A stretch of DNA of 64,000 nt from positions 950,001 to 1,014,000 of the forward strand of contig NZ_CP101505.1 of assembly GCF_024362345.1 (NCBI RefSeq). The letters run 5' to 3'. Source of the stretch: Polaribacter dokdonensis (GTDB lineage: Bacteria > Bacteroidota > Bacteroidia > Flavobacteriales > Flavobacteriaceae). The stretch's first letter is position 1, and every line of letters starts with the position of its first letter. The notes below the pieces were generated by a model. That model did no database searches. It saw only the letters and a list, made by a program, of their open reading frames with translations, and was not told where the DNA came from. A program made the position numbers and the translations under genes. This document shows, one piece after another, positions 9,400 to 18,275 of this stretch.

Positions 9400-10416
9400 A
9401 TGAAAGGAGTTTTATTAGTAAATTTAGGTTCACCAGCAAGTACATCTACTAAAGATGTTAAGGAATATTTAGGTGAATTCTTAATGGATGAAAGAGTAAT
9501 TGATGCTCCAAAATGGTTAAGAACCATTTTAGTTAAAGGTATTATTTTAAATACAAGACCAAAAAAATCTGCTAAAGCTTATAAAAAGATTTGGTGGGAT
9601 GAAGGTTCTCCTTTAATTGTTTTATCTGAAAGGTTATTAGATAAAGTACAGAAAAAAACAGAATTACCTGTAGCTCTTGCAATGCGTTATGGAACTCCGT
9701 CTATAAAAATGGGGCTTCAAGAATTGCATGATAAAGGAGTAACAGACGTATTAATAGTGCCTTTGTACCCTCAACATGCCATGGCTACCACTGATACTAT
9801 TTTAGTGTTGGCAGAAGAATTAAGACAAGAGTTTTTCCCAGAAATGAAGTTTAAGCATATTCCTGCTTTTTATCATAAGAAAGATTACATTCAAGTATTA
9901 GCAGAAAGCATAAAACACCATTTAGAAGGCAAAGAATGGGATAAGATTTTGTTTTCTTATCATGGAATTCCAGAAAGACATGTTCGTAAGTCAGACATTA
10001 CAAAAAGTCACTGTAATCCTAGTGACAGTGTTAATTTTGAATGTTGTAAAACAAATTCTGCTGCTCATGAATTTTGCTACAAACATCAATGTTATGAAAC
10101 AACAAAACAGGTGGTTGAGTATTTAGATCTTCAACCTCATCAATATTTTGTTTCTTTTCAATCTAGATTAGCTGGAGATCCTTGGTTGCAACCTTATACA
10201 GATAAAATGCTTGAAAAATACCCAGAAGAAGGTGTTAAGAAATTAGCTGTAGTTACACCTGCTTTTGTTTCTGATTGCTTAGAAACTCTAGAAGAAATAG
10301 CTATGGAAGGTAAAGAGGAATTTTTAGAAGCTGGTGGAGAAGCCTTCTACGCAATTCCATGTTTGAATGATAGTGATGAATGGGTTGATGTTTTAGTAGA
10401 CTGGATTGAGGCTTAA
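9400..10416 (+). CDS. hemH: Ferrochelatase with a cysteine-rich insert
   Basis: Inserts ferrous iron into protoporphyrin IX, the last step to protoheme. The 338-residue protein has the catalytic histidine H188 in LFSYHGIPERH. The N-terminal GVLLVNLGSPAS and the central LAMRYGTPSI/LIVPLYPQHAMATT blocks are present, as is the C-terminal PAFVSDCLETLEEI with its conserved acidic residues. Between about residues 205 and 231 there are five cysteines (C205, C215, C216, C226, C231), a pattern compatible with an internal [2Fe-2S] centre of the kind known in some bacterial ferrochelatases. It is the third gene of the araC-trmH-hemH unit. Confidence 0.97.
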   Translation: MKGVLLVNLGSPASTSTKDVKEYLGEFLMDERVIDAPKWLRTILVKGIILNTRPKKSAKAYKKIWWDEGSPLIVLSERLLDKVQKKTELPVALAMRYGTPSIKMGLQELHDKGVTDVLIVPLYPQHAMATTDTILVLAEELRQEFFPEMKFKHIPAFYHKKDYIQVLAESIKHHLEGKEWDKILFSYHGIPERHVRKSDITKSHCNPSDSVNFECCKTNSAAHEFCYKHQCYETTKQVVEYLDLQPHQYFVSFQSRLAGDPWLQPYTDKMLEKYPEEGVKKLAVVTPAFVSDCLETLEEIAMEGKEEFLEAGGEAFYAIPCLNDSDEWVDVLVDWIEA

Positions 10417-10528
10417 ATAAGCTTTAACAAGCTATTTATTATATTGCATTTAATATTTGGCCAAAGTCATTTTAATTTTACCATTTGTGATATTGAATAG
10501 AATAAATTTTAAACTCAAATTATATTAA

Positions 10529-11128
10529 ATGGATTTTCTTTACATAAAAGCATTACACATCATTTTTGTAGTAACCTGGTTTGCTGGTTTATTTTATATA
10601 GTTCGCTTGTTTATTTATCATACAGAAGCAGAGACAAAATTAGAACCTGCAAAAACCATATTGCAAACACAATATAAATTAATGAGCAAAAGGCTTTGGT
10701 ACATTATCACTTGGCCATCTGCTATTTTAGCTAGTGTTTTTGCATTTTGGATGCTCTATACTAGCCCATATTATTTATCTGAACCCTGGATGCACGTTAA
10801 ATTAACCTTTGTTTTAGGTTTATATTTCTATCATGGTTTTTGTCAAAACATTTATAACAAACTACAGAAAGACGTTATTAAATATTCTGCTTTTAGGTTA
10901 CGAATTTTTAATGAAGTAGCTACCTTAATTCTTTTTGCTGTTGTTTTTTTGGTAACTATAAAAAGTGCCATAAATTGGATTTGGGGAGTAGTAGGAATTA
11001 TCCTATTTGGAGTTTTATTGATGTTAAGCATTCGAATTTATAAAAAAGTAAAAGAAAAGAAATCTTGGGATAAAGCTGAGAAAGAAGTCTTAAAACAAGT
11101 AGAAAAAACCGATAAACTTGAAGAATAA
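10529..11128 (+). CDS. hemJ: HemJ-type protoporphyrinogen IX oxidase
   Basis: A 199-residue integral membrane protein of the HemJ/UPF0093 family, which oxidises protoporphyrinogen IX to protoporphyrin IX. The N-terminal signature is complete: YIKALHIIFVVTWFAGLFYI, with the conserved H10, followed by VRLFIYHTEAE. Four or five membrane helices are apparent, one of them near residues 51-74 after the conserved MSKRLWYIITWP. The C-terminus extends about 30 charged residues beyond the last helix. It completes the pathway because no HemG or HemY is present nearby. The gene lies 112 bp after hemH and overlaps the following kinase gene by 11 bp. Confidence 0.93.
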   Translation: MDFLYIKALHIIFVVTWFAGLFYIVRLFIYHTEAETKLEPAKTILQTQYKLMSKRLWYIITWPSAILASVFAFWMLYTSPYYLSEPWMHVKLTFVLGLYFYHGFCQNIYNKLQKDVIKYSAFRLRIFNEVATLILFAVVFLVTIKSAINWIWGVVGIILFGVLLMLSIRIYKKVKEKKSWDKAEKEVLKQVEKTDKLEE

Positions 11129-11873
11129 TTACAAGGAACAACTTGAGGAATTTCAGCAAAAATATGACAAGCTTTTAGCTGAAAATCATGACTTGTCTGA
11201 GAAAAATGCTGAATTAAAGCAATTTTCTCACTTAGCTTCTCATGATCTTCAACAACCTTTAAATAATATTATTTCTTATCTAAGCATACTTGAAAACAGT
11301 AAAGACAAGTTTGATAAAATGGAGCAATTAAGCCTAAAAGTTATTAGTAAATCTACTCTTAAAATGAAAAGCTACATTACTTCTCTGTTAGACTTCTCTT
11401 TAATTGGAACCTCAAAAAGTAAAGAAAACATTGTTGTTAAAGAAGTTTTAAACGATGTAAAAGATGCGCTTTATCAGCAAATTTCATCAACTAAAGCAGC
11501 GTTAAGTTTTGATTTAACAAATCATGAAATGATTGGATATAAAAATGATATTTACCTATTATTTTTAAACTTGATAGAAAATGCTGTGAAATTTCATAGC
11601 AAAGAAAAGAGCCCTGTTATACAGATTACATCAGAACTTAAAGATGACCAATATCTGTACACCATTAAGGATAATGGAATTGGAATACCTGAAGATGAAG
11701 TAAATAAAATATTTGATATATTTTACACCATTCATCCTGATGAAGAATTTGAAGGTGTAGGAATTGGTTTGGCTCAAGCAAAAAAAATAACCAAACTTTA
11801 TAATGGTAAAATTTGGTTAGATGCAGCACCTAATAAAGGCGCTATATTTTATGTTTCTTTTCCTGCAAAATAA
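11118..11873 (+). CDS. Cytosolic sensor histidine kinase without a sensor domain
   Basis: A 251-residue kinase that starts with a coiled-coil helix (residues about 3-35). A HisKA dimerisation domain follows with the phospho-accepting H42 in FSHLASHDLQQPLNNIISYL, then a HATPase domain with an N box at LIENAVKFHSK, a G1 box DNGIGIPEDEVNKIFDIF and a G2 box GVGIGLAQAKKI. No membrane segment, PAS or GAF domain is present. The HisKA type resembles bacteriophytochrome-like kinases. The only start that fits is TTG at 11118, inside the end of hemJ. It is convergent with the CheY-like gene at 11876, only 2 bp away. Confidence 0.9.
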   Translation: MKNNYKEQLEEFQQKYDKLLAENHDLSEKNAELKQFSHLASHDLQQPLNNIISYLSILENSKDKFDKMEQLSLKVISKSTLKMKSYITSLLDFSLIGTSKSKENIVVKEVLNDVKDALYQQISSTKAALSFDLTNHEMIGYKNDIYLLFLNLIENAVKFHSKEKSPVIQITSELKDDQYLYTIKDNGIGIPEDEVNKIFDIFYTIHPDEEFEGVGIGLAQAKKITKLYNGKIWLDAAPNKGAIFYVSFPAK

Positions 11874-11875
11874 AT

Positions 11876-12304
11876 TTACCAAATAGTAGTCATTAAATTA
11901 GTAACCATTTCTTTGGTTAAAGGCTTGTTTAAAAACATATCTATATCTTCATTAGATTCAATTTTTTCCTTCTCTTCAGAAATTAATGATGTAGACAATA
12001 CAACAATTTTTGGCTTATTTATTTTAAATTCTTCAGTTTCAGTATAAAGTTCTATAAAACGAAAACCATTCATTACAGGCATATTTAAATCTATTAAAAT
12101 AAGGTCTGGCTGTATAAATTCTTTTGTTTTGTCTTCAAACTCATCTTGTCTTAATAAATAATCTAATGCCTCTTTTCCATTTCTTGAAAAAATTATGTTT
12201 TTTGTAGTGGGTAATCTTTCTAAAACTATTTGATGAAATCTACTAGTAGAAAAATCATCATCTACTAACATTATATTGTATTGTTTAATTTTTGAATCAA
12301 TCAT
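11876..12304 (-). CDS. CheY-like single-domain response regulator
   Basis: A 142-residue stand-alone receiver domain of the Rcp1 type. The acidic pocket is D15-D17 in IMLVDDD, the phospho-acceptor is D72 in LILIDLNMPVMNG, and the switch region VVLSTSL and lysine K128 in MFLNKPLTKE complete the active site. Its ATG overlaps the TGA of the upstream CheB-CheR-kinase by 8 bp, so it is almost certainly the partner of that kinase. It has no DNA-binding or enzymatic output domain and probably acts by protein contact. Confidence 0.93.
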   Translation of the reverse strand: MIDSKIKQYNIMLVDDDFSTSRFHQIVLERLPTTKNIIFSRNGKEALDYLLRQDEFEDKTKEFIQPDLILIDLNMPVMNGFRFIELYTETEEFKINKPKIVVLSTSLISEEKEKIESNEDIDMFLNKPLTKEMVTNLMTTIW

Positions 12305-15300
12305 TATTTTCGTTATTTTTAAAACAAAGTGTAAAAGTAGATCCTTTACCTAACTTGCTTTCTAGTTTAATACCTCCACCTGTTTTATCTAATATTTTCT
12401 TAATTAAATATAAGGCCAAACCACTACCCTCTTTTTTATCTGTAGCTCTTTTAAATAAACCAAAAACATGATTTCTATGCTCATCTAAATTAATACCAAT
12501 ACCATTATCTTTTATAGAAATACAATTAAAACCATCTTCTTCAAAAGATTTTATCTCTATTTTTAAATCTCTCTCTGATGATCTGTATTTTATAGCATTA
12601 TTTAAAATGTTTTGCAACATGCTATTAAAGTGTAATTCTGAGAATAAAACAGTTTTACATTTCGTAAAGTCTTTTTTTATAGAAATATTCGATTTATCAA
12701 TTATAGTTTTAAAACCAGTAATGGTTTTATCAAAAGATTTTTCTATATCTATATCTATTAAATTTTCTAAAACTTGCGTTCTTGCTTTAGCAACTGAAAT
12801 TAGATTAGATAGTGTATCATTAGCATTTTTAATATTTCTTTCAATCCACTTTATAGCTTCTATAGAGTTTTCATCTACAATACTTTTATCTTCTTTTAAT
12901 AGCGATAAAAAAGAACTTATATTATTTATTGGGGCTTTCATGTCATGCGTACTTGCATAAGTTAGCTCTTCCAATTCAGACATTACTTCCTTTAAGTCTG
13001 TTATATCTCTCCAAGAAGAAGAGCTAAACATTATGTTGCCATCTTTATCTTTAATAGAAGAAACATTCAAATTTACTTCAATATATCCTCCTCTTTTTTT
13101 ATTTATTTTTAATTCTTTATTGGTAACTGTACCGTTTTTTTTGAAAAGTTCAAAAACCTTTTTAGCATCATCTTTAGAATCTTTATGATACAAATCTAAT
13201 ATTTGAGCGCCAATAACATCTTTTCTTGTAAACCCTGTTTTATCTAATAATGTTTTATTACACTCTAAAACTTCTCCGTTTTTAGGATCTACAGAAACAA
13301 ACATATCTGGTGCATTGTTATATAGTCGTTTGTATTTTTGTTTTGTAACTTCTAACTGCTGAGTTCTTTCTGATACCTCTTGCTCTAAATTTTCATTAAC
13401 CTCTTTTAATTTTTGCTGAGATTCTTTAAGTTGAGTAATGTCTACAGCAACACCAATATGTTTTACAAAATCTGTTCCTTTTATTTTTTCGAAAACTGTA
13501 TCCAAAGAAAGTAACCACCTATAACTACCATCTTTGTGTTTAACTCTATATTCAACCTCAAGAATTTCACCCTCTTTAGAGTTTTTAATATTATCAAAAT
13601 GATTTATTAATCTTGGTAAATCTTCTGGGTACATAATTTTATTAAGCATATCTGAACCCATTGCTTGTATTTCTAATGAAGAATACCCTAGTTGTTTAAA
13701 TAAATCTTTATTTGCATATTCATTAGATTGTGTTTGCTGATTGAATATGTATAAAATATTTGGTGTAACCTCTAATACTTTTTCTAAAAACTTATTCTTT
13801 TCAGCTAATGTACTTTCTAACTTTTTAAGTTCTGTAATATTTACAAAAGAAATAACAACCCCCTCAATTTTCTGATTTGAGTTTAAGAAAGGATTTAGTC
13901 TTTTTAAGTACCATTTTGTTTCTCTATGAAGAATTTCTTTTTCAAAAGATATTCCTGTATTTAAAACATTATACAACGTTTCAATAAAAGTTTTGCCTTC
14001 AGTATCTCCAAATGTTGAATTAAAATGAGAAATTGGCCTACCAATATCACTATCTATTATATTAAAGATTTTTTTTACTGTTGGTGTAAATTTTCTAATT
14101 TTTAAGTCTTTATCTAAGAAAATAGTTCCAATTTCTGTACTATCAATTAAGTTTTCTAAATCAGAATTTATATCGGCAATTTCAACCATTTTCTCTTGAT
14201 ACTCAGCATTTACAGTATGCAACTCTTCGTTTACACTCTGTAATTCTTCATTTGTACTTTGTAACTCTTCATTAGATGACAGTAGCTCTTCATTTGTTGC
14301 TTGCAATTCTTCATTAGAGGTTTCAATTTCCTTTACCATAGATTGCAAGTTGGCTTTAGTATCCATCAACTCTTGTTCCAATAGTACAATTTTCTCTTTA
14401 TCAGCCTCACTTAAAGTAAATCCTTCTTGTACAAGTGCAGTATTATTTTTCTTTGCACTTTCTGTATCTATTAAATTAGATTGTGCTAAAAATAATACCA
14501 TGTACACATTACTTACACTTGTAGGCGTAACCTTAACAGGGTTTACAATTAAAGTTATAGTTTCAAAATCGTTTCGATCGTCAGAAACCACAATGTCTTT
14601 GTAGATTACTTTAATATTTTCTTTTTCTGCTTTTCGCAAAGCCGTACTTAGTGCTATAGCAATTGGTTGTGGTAATATTTTTAAAATATGAAAAGACCTT
14701 AATCTCTTTTTTGGGAATTGAAAGAAATTTCTAAAATTACCATCTGCACTAATTAAATCGAAATCTTTATCTACAAAGGCACTAGCTGCACCAAATTCCT
14801 CTAATAAAGATTCTGCAAGAGTTTCATTTAGAACCTTATCCTGTAAGGTTTGTCTGCTCATTACTTCTATAGTAAATTGCTCTGAAGATGAGAAGGTATT
14901 GTTATAATAGCCCATATCTAATGTCTTAGTAGGTGCTACATTTTGATAAACCCTCCATTTTCTAGATAACACTTTTAAAGATGAAGAGAATTGACCTATA
15001 GATTCACTAGGCCCCAAGAATAGAAATCTATTAGGGTTTAGTGCGTAATGAAAAGTACCAATTATTTTCTGTTGTAATGCAGAATTTACATAAATCAATA
15101 AGTTTCTACAGGTAATTAAATCCATTTTTGTTAATGGAGGATCTTGTGCCACATTATGTTGAGAAAAAATAATCATTTTACGTATTTCAGGAGAAATAAC
15201 ATACAAATCTCCTTTTTGTATAAAATATTTTTTTAACAACTCTAAAGAGACATCTGCTACAATACTTTGCGTAAAAGCACCTTTATTTGCTTTATGTATT

Positions 15301-16388
15301 ACTTCTTTATCTAAATCTGTAGCAAATATTTTAACATCAAAAACAAGGTTATTCTCATCCATATATTCTTTTAATAGAATAGCTAATGAGTATGCTTCTT
15401 CACCTGAAGAACATCCAACAGACCAAATTTTAACCCTATCTTTAGGTCCTTTATTTTTAAAAATTTTTGGAATTACCTTCTTTTTAATAAAGTCAAAAGC
15501 TTCTGTATCTCTAAAAAACTTAGTTACTCCAATTAAAAATTCCTTATTTAAAATTTCTAATTCATTCTCGTTTTCGAAAACGTAATGTAAATAGTCTCTA
15601 ATAGTTTGGGCTTTATTTACCTGCATTCTTCTTTCTACCCTTCTTACTAAAGTTGGTAGCTTGTAATCAGAAAAATCAATATCAGTTTTTTTATGAACTA
15701 AAGAAATTAGTTTTTCGAAATCTTTCTTAAAAATAGAATTTTCATCGTCTTCAAAAGTACTTAACGATTTTGGATGATGAATAAAGTTTACCAGTTCAGG
15801 TGATATATGAGCAACAGGCAATATATAATCTACTAAACCAGTTGCAATAGTACTATTAGGCATACCATCAAATTTGGCATCAGTTGGTTTTTGCACCATT
15901 AACATACCCCCAAATTCTTTAATGGCTCTCATACCTCTTGTACCATCTGAACCTGTACCAGAAAGAACAATTCCAATAGATTTCTCTTTCTGATCTACAG
16001 CTAATGATTTAAAGAAAATATCAATAGGTAAATTTAAATCGAATCCTTTTGGTTTATCTGTTAAGTGCAACACACCATTTTTAATGGTCATGTTTTTCTT
16101 TGGAGGAATTAAATAAACATTACCTGCTTCTATTACAGATCCATCCTCAACTTCATGTAAAGGCAAATCTGTATTTCTAGATAGCAAATCTGCCATTAAA
16201 CTTTTATAATCTGGAGATAAATGCTGTACAATTACAATAGCGTGGTTAAAATCACTTGGTAAATTATCAAAAAAAATTTTTAAAGCCTCTAAACCTCCTG
16301 CTGATGTACCTATACCTACAATGAAAGAATTTTTATCATCTGAAATACCATTATTCTCTTTATTATCCTGAAACTCCCTATTATTCAT
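12297..16388 (-). CDS. CheB-CheR-PAS-histidine kinase multidomain signalling protein
   Basis: A 1363-residue cytosolic protein with these domains in order. CheB methylesterase spans about 22-205 (IVGIGTSAGGLEAL, QHLSPDYKSLM, GTGSDGTRGMRAIKEFGG). CheR methyltransferase spans about 225-475, with the SAM-binding VGCSSGEEAYSLA near residue 320 and DLITCRNLLIYVN. A PAS-like segment comes next, then a coiled coil of repeated SNEELQSTNEEL heptads at about 680-735. Three further PAS domains cover about 745-1130, and a HisKA/HATPase kinase spans about 1139-1363 (THDMKAPINNISSF, DNGIGINLDEH, GSGLALYLIKKIL). It lacks the receiver domain that normally caps CheB. A CheY-like gene overlaps its 3' end. No methyl-accepting chemoreceptor is visible in the window, so the substrates of CheB/CheR are unknown. 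Confidence 0.93.
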   Translation of the reverse strand: MNNREFQDNKENNGISDDKNSFIVGIGTSAGGLEALKIFFDNLPSDFNHAIVIVQHLSPDYKSLMADLLSRNTDLPLHEVEDGSVIEAGNVYLIPPKKNMTIKNGVLHLTDKPKGFDLNLPIDIFFKSLAVDQKEKSIGIVLSGTGSDGTRGMRAIKEFGGMLMVQKPTDAKFDGMPNSTIATGLVDYILPVAHISPELVNFIHHPKSLSTFEDDENSIFKKDFEKLISLVHKKTDIDFSDYKLPTLVRRVERRMQVNKAQTIRDYLHYVFENENELEILNKEFLIGVTKFFRDTEAFDFIKKKVIPKIFKNKGPKDRVKIWSVGCSSGEEAYSLAILLKEYMDENNLVFDVKIFATDLDKEVIHKANKGAFTQSIVADVSLELLKKYFIQKGDLYVISPEIRKMIIFSQHNVAQDPPLTKMDLITCRNLLIYVNSALQQKIIGTFHYALNPNRFLFLGPSESIGQFSSSLKVLSRKWRVYQNVAPTKTLDMGYYNNTFSSSEQFTIEVMSRQTLQDKVLNETLAESLLEEFGAASAFVDKDFDLISADGNFRNFFQFPKKRLRSFHILKILPQPIAIALSTALRKAEKENIKVIYKDIVVSDDRNDFETITLIVNPVKVTPTSVSNVYMVLFLAQSNLIDTESAKKNNTALVQEGFTLSEADKEKIVLLEQELMDTKANLQSMVKEIETSNEELQATNEELLSSNEELQSTNEELQSVNEELHTVNAEYQEKMVEIADINSDLENLIDSTEIGTIFLDKDLKIRKFTPTVKKIFNIIDSDIGRPISHFNSTFGDTEGKTFIETLYNVLNTGISFEKEILHRETKWYLKRLNPFLNSNQKIEGVVISFVNITELKKLESTLAEKNKFLEKVLEVTPNILYIFNQQTQSNEYANKDLFKQLGYSSLEIQAMGSDMLNKIMYPEDLPRLINHFDNIKNSKEGEILEVEYRVKHKDGSYRWLLSLDTVFEKIKGTDFVKHIGVAVDITQLKESQQKLKEVNENLEQEVSERTQQLEVTKQKYKRLYNNAPDMFVSVDPKNGEVLECNKTLLDKTGFTRKDVIGAQILDLYHKDSKDDAKKVFELFKKNGTVTNKELKINKKRGGYIEVNLNVSSIKDKDGNIMFSSSSWRDITDLKEVMSELEELTYASTHDMKAPINNISSFLSLLKEDKSIVDENSIEAIKWIERNIKNANDTLSNLISVAKARTQVLENLIDIDIEKSFDKTITGFKTIIDKSNISIKKDFTKCKTVLFSELHFNSMLQNILNNAIKYRSSERDLKIEIKSFEEDGFNCISIKDNGIGINLDEHRNHVFGLFKRATDKKEGSGLALYLIKKILDKTGGGIKLESKLGKGSTFTLCFKNNENND

Positions 16389-17060
16389 TTGTGGTTGATT
16401 AAAAGCATTAAAGATAATTTATTAAAAAAAAACACTAAAATTTTTAAAGAACTATAATTAGTTCATGCCATCTTTAAAAAAAATGTTTTATTTAAACTTC
16501 ATTAATTAAAAAACAAAAAAATAAATTAAATTTCTAGTCAAAAACACAAGTTTGCTAAAAATCCCTTTAAATAATTTGCACTAATAAAGCATCCTTCAAA
16601 AATCTTTGAATTAAAATTAAGAACAAAAAAAAGAACCAACATAAGCGTTAGTTCTTTTATTTGATAGCCTTCCCCACAAAGGTTATATTACAAATATAAG
16701 ACACATTTAAAATGATATGTATAAAAACGAACGACGAATTAAGACAACCTTAAATCTATTTAAGACAGCATCTTTAATTTTGTTTAATTTTTGTTTTTTT
16801 TAAACAATAACTTAAACTACTTGTTTTCAAGTTTTTATATATTTTTAAAAATACTCATATGCTAAAAATCCCTAAACATAAACAATATTATTAACTATAA
16901 AATCACTTTATCCATCATAAAATATTATTTGTATACAAACGAAAATATTTTTTTTAATACGTTTTATTAAAACACAAATGAGCATCAAATTATAAAGTAA
17001 ATCTCAAATATTTTCATTATTTTCGAAATGCAAATCTATTGCTTAGCCTTAAAAATACTT
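16389..17060. other. Long AT-rich divergent intergenic region
   Basis: About 670 bp between the divergent CheB-CheR-kinase and AraC-output response regulator genes. It is extremely AT-rich and contains no ORF I can support. Its only clear structure is a hairpin at 16629-16658, listed separately. It must hold the promoters of both signalling genes. Confidence 0.6.
16629..16658. terminator. Bidirectional terminator-like hairpin between divergent genes
   Basis: AAAAGAAC (16629-16636) pairs with GTTCTTTT (16651-16658), the stem continues with AAC/GTT after one mismatch, and the loop is ATAAGC. A-rich and T-rich tracts flank it on both sides, so it could terminate in either direction. Its place between two divergent genes is unusual and suggests a small unrecognised transcript on one side. 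Confidence 0.5.
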
Positions 17061-17762
17061 ATGAAATCTAAAATTTTAGTTGTTGACGACTCTCTGGACT
17101 CTAGAATTTATGTTTCGAGCATATTAACTGAATACGATGTTATAGAAGCCAAATCTGGCGAAGACGCATTAAATATTATCGCGAAAGAAAACATAGACTT
17201 ACTTATCACAGACTATAACATGCCCCAAATGGATGGTTTTGAATTAGTCTCTGAAATCAAGGAAAGAAACTATGAGTTTCCCATCATTATTATCACCTCT
17301 CTTACTTCTTTAGATAAAAAGAAAAAAATGTTAAGGTTAGGTATAGACAATTATGTTTATAAACCATTCTTTAAAGAAGAATTGATAAACATAATAAATA
17401 GAGCAATTGTTTACCATAAAACGGTTTTATCTTCTAAAAGCAAATTAGATTTAAACACTAATGATCAATTTGAAGACTTTAAAACAAAAACAGAAAGAAT
17501 TCTATATGAAAATGTAGATAATTTTAACTTCTCTATAGAATCATTAGCAGAAGAATTTGAAATCTCTACCAAAACATTAACAAGAAGAACAAAAGCTATT
17601 TTTGGGCAAACACCAAACCAATTAATGATCGAGTGTAGGTTAAATGTTGCGCAAGAAATCATTTCACAAAACCCAAGAATAAGCCTTAAGGAAACAGCTA
17701 AAAAAGTTGGTCTTAAGAATACAACTTACTTAAAAAGCCGTTTGAAAGAAAAATTCAAGTAA
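17061..17762 (+). CDS. Response regulator with AraC-type HTH output domain
   Basis: A 233-residue regulator. Residues 1-120 form a receiver domain with the acidic pair D9-D10, phospho-acceptor D51 in LLITDYNMPQMDGF and the conserved Lys in YVYKPFFKEEL. Residues about 140-233 are a single AraC family DNA-binding domain, with FSIESLAEEFEISTKTLTRR and LKETAKKVGLKNTTYLKSRL. I chose the ATG at 17061 because the receiver fold begins directly there (MKSKILVVDD); an upstream in-frame ATG at 17028 would add 11 unconserved residues. It has no linked kinase on its own strand, and the nearby CheB-CheR-kinase is a possible partner. Confidence 0.9.
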   Translation: MKSKILVVDDSLDSRIYVSSILTEYDVIEAKSGEDALNIIAKENIDLLITDYNMPQMDGFELVSEIKERNYEFPIIIITSLTSLDKKKKMLRLGIDNYVYKPFFKEELINIINRAIVYHKTVLSSKSKLDLNTNDQFEDFKTKTERILYENVDNFNFSIESLAEEFEISTKTLTRRTKAIFGQTPNQLMIECRLNVAQEIISQNPRISLKETAKKVGLKNTTYLKSRLKEKFK

Positions 17763-17781
17763 AAAATAACTGAAAATAAAA

Positions 17782-17812
17782 AATCCCGTAAATTCTTACG
17801 GGATTTTTTTTT
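17782..17812 (+). terminator. Rho-independent terminator
   Basis: AATCCCGTAA and TTACGGGATT form a perfect 10-bp stem with an ATTC loop, followed by a run of T. It ends the response-regulator transcript 20 bp after its stop codon. Confidence 0.88.
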
Positions 17813-17840
17813 GGCGGAGAAAGAGGGTGTTGAACCTCTT
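17812..17840 (-). other. Degenerate tRNA-Ser-like 3' end, candidate attachment-site remnant
   Basis: Read on the minus strand this segment has a T-arm-like hairpin (AAGAGG pairing with CCTCTT around TTCAACAC), then TTCTCCGCCA, which resembles the 3' acceptor end of flavobacterial tRNA-Ser. The loop is one base too long, and the bases further upstream on the minus strand do not form a tRNA body. A 3' tRNA fragment immediately beside a block of phage-like small genes is what an integrase that targets a tRNA gene leaves at one element end. I did not find a second copy or an integrase in the window. Confidence 0.4.
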
Positions 17841-18071
17841 TATATTATATATGATAATCAGTTATTTACAAATTTTATTTGAAAAGTGACACCGATTTAG
17901 ACCCCTATTTTTACCTACTAAAAAACACTAAATTGTATAATATAAAGATAACAAAAATTGAAACTATTTCAAAGTAATTTTTATAGAAACTATACTAATA
18001 AATGAACTGGTATTTAAAAATGTTAGTTTGAGTTTTGAAATGAATTGTGTGAAGTTTACCTCTTTAGTGTT
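17841..18071. other. Non-coding AT-rich stretch at the left edge of the acquired region
   Basis: I see no supportable ORF, RNA or repeat in this 230-bp segment. With the terminator and tRNA-like remnant it makes a gene-free gap of about 310 bp between the chromosomal response regulator and the small-gene cluster. Confidence 0.5.
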
Positions 18072-18275
18072 TTAGCCTAAAATCAAGTGGGAAACTTGTT
18101 CATATTTTATGCCTGTGTACTCACAAAACTCATCAATAGTTAGGAACTCTTTGGTAGTTTTATTGAGCTCTATTTTAATTTTATGCACCAATCTAACGCT
18201 TTGACGATAACTTTTACCAGTAATGATCTGAACGTCTTTTGGATAGATGCATACTCTTTGCATCTCTTTTTTCAT
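18072..18275 (-). CDS. Small putative DNA-binding protein (excisionase-like)
   Basis: A 67-residue basic protein. The segment VCIYPKDVQIITGKSYRQSV reads like the first helix-turn-helix of excisionase/AlpA-type or MerR-like winged helices, and TIDEFCEYTGIKYEQVSHLI resembles a second recognition-helix unit of the sort found in phage transcription or excision factors. It is divergent from the 252-aa gene, where an element's regulator or directionality factor would be expected. I recognise the pattern from Bacteroidota accessory regions but know no assigned function. Its ATG overlaps the stop of a small upstream ORF (ATGA). Confidence 0.6.
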   Translation of the reverse strand: MKKEMQRVCIYPKDVQIITGKSYRQSVRLVHKIKIELNKTTKEFLTIDEFCEYTGIKYEQVSHLILG

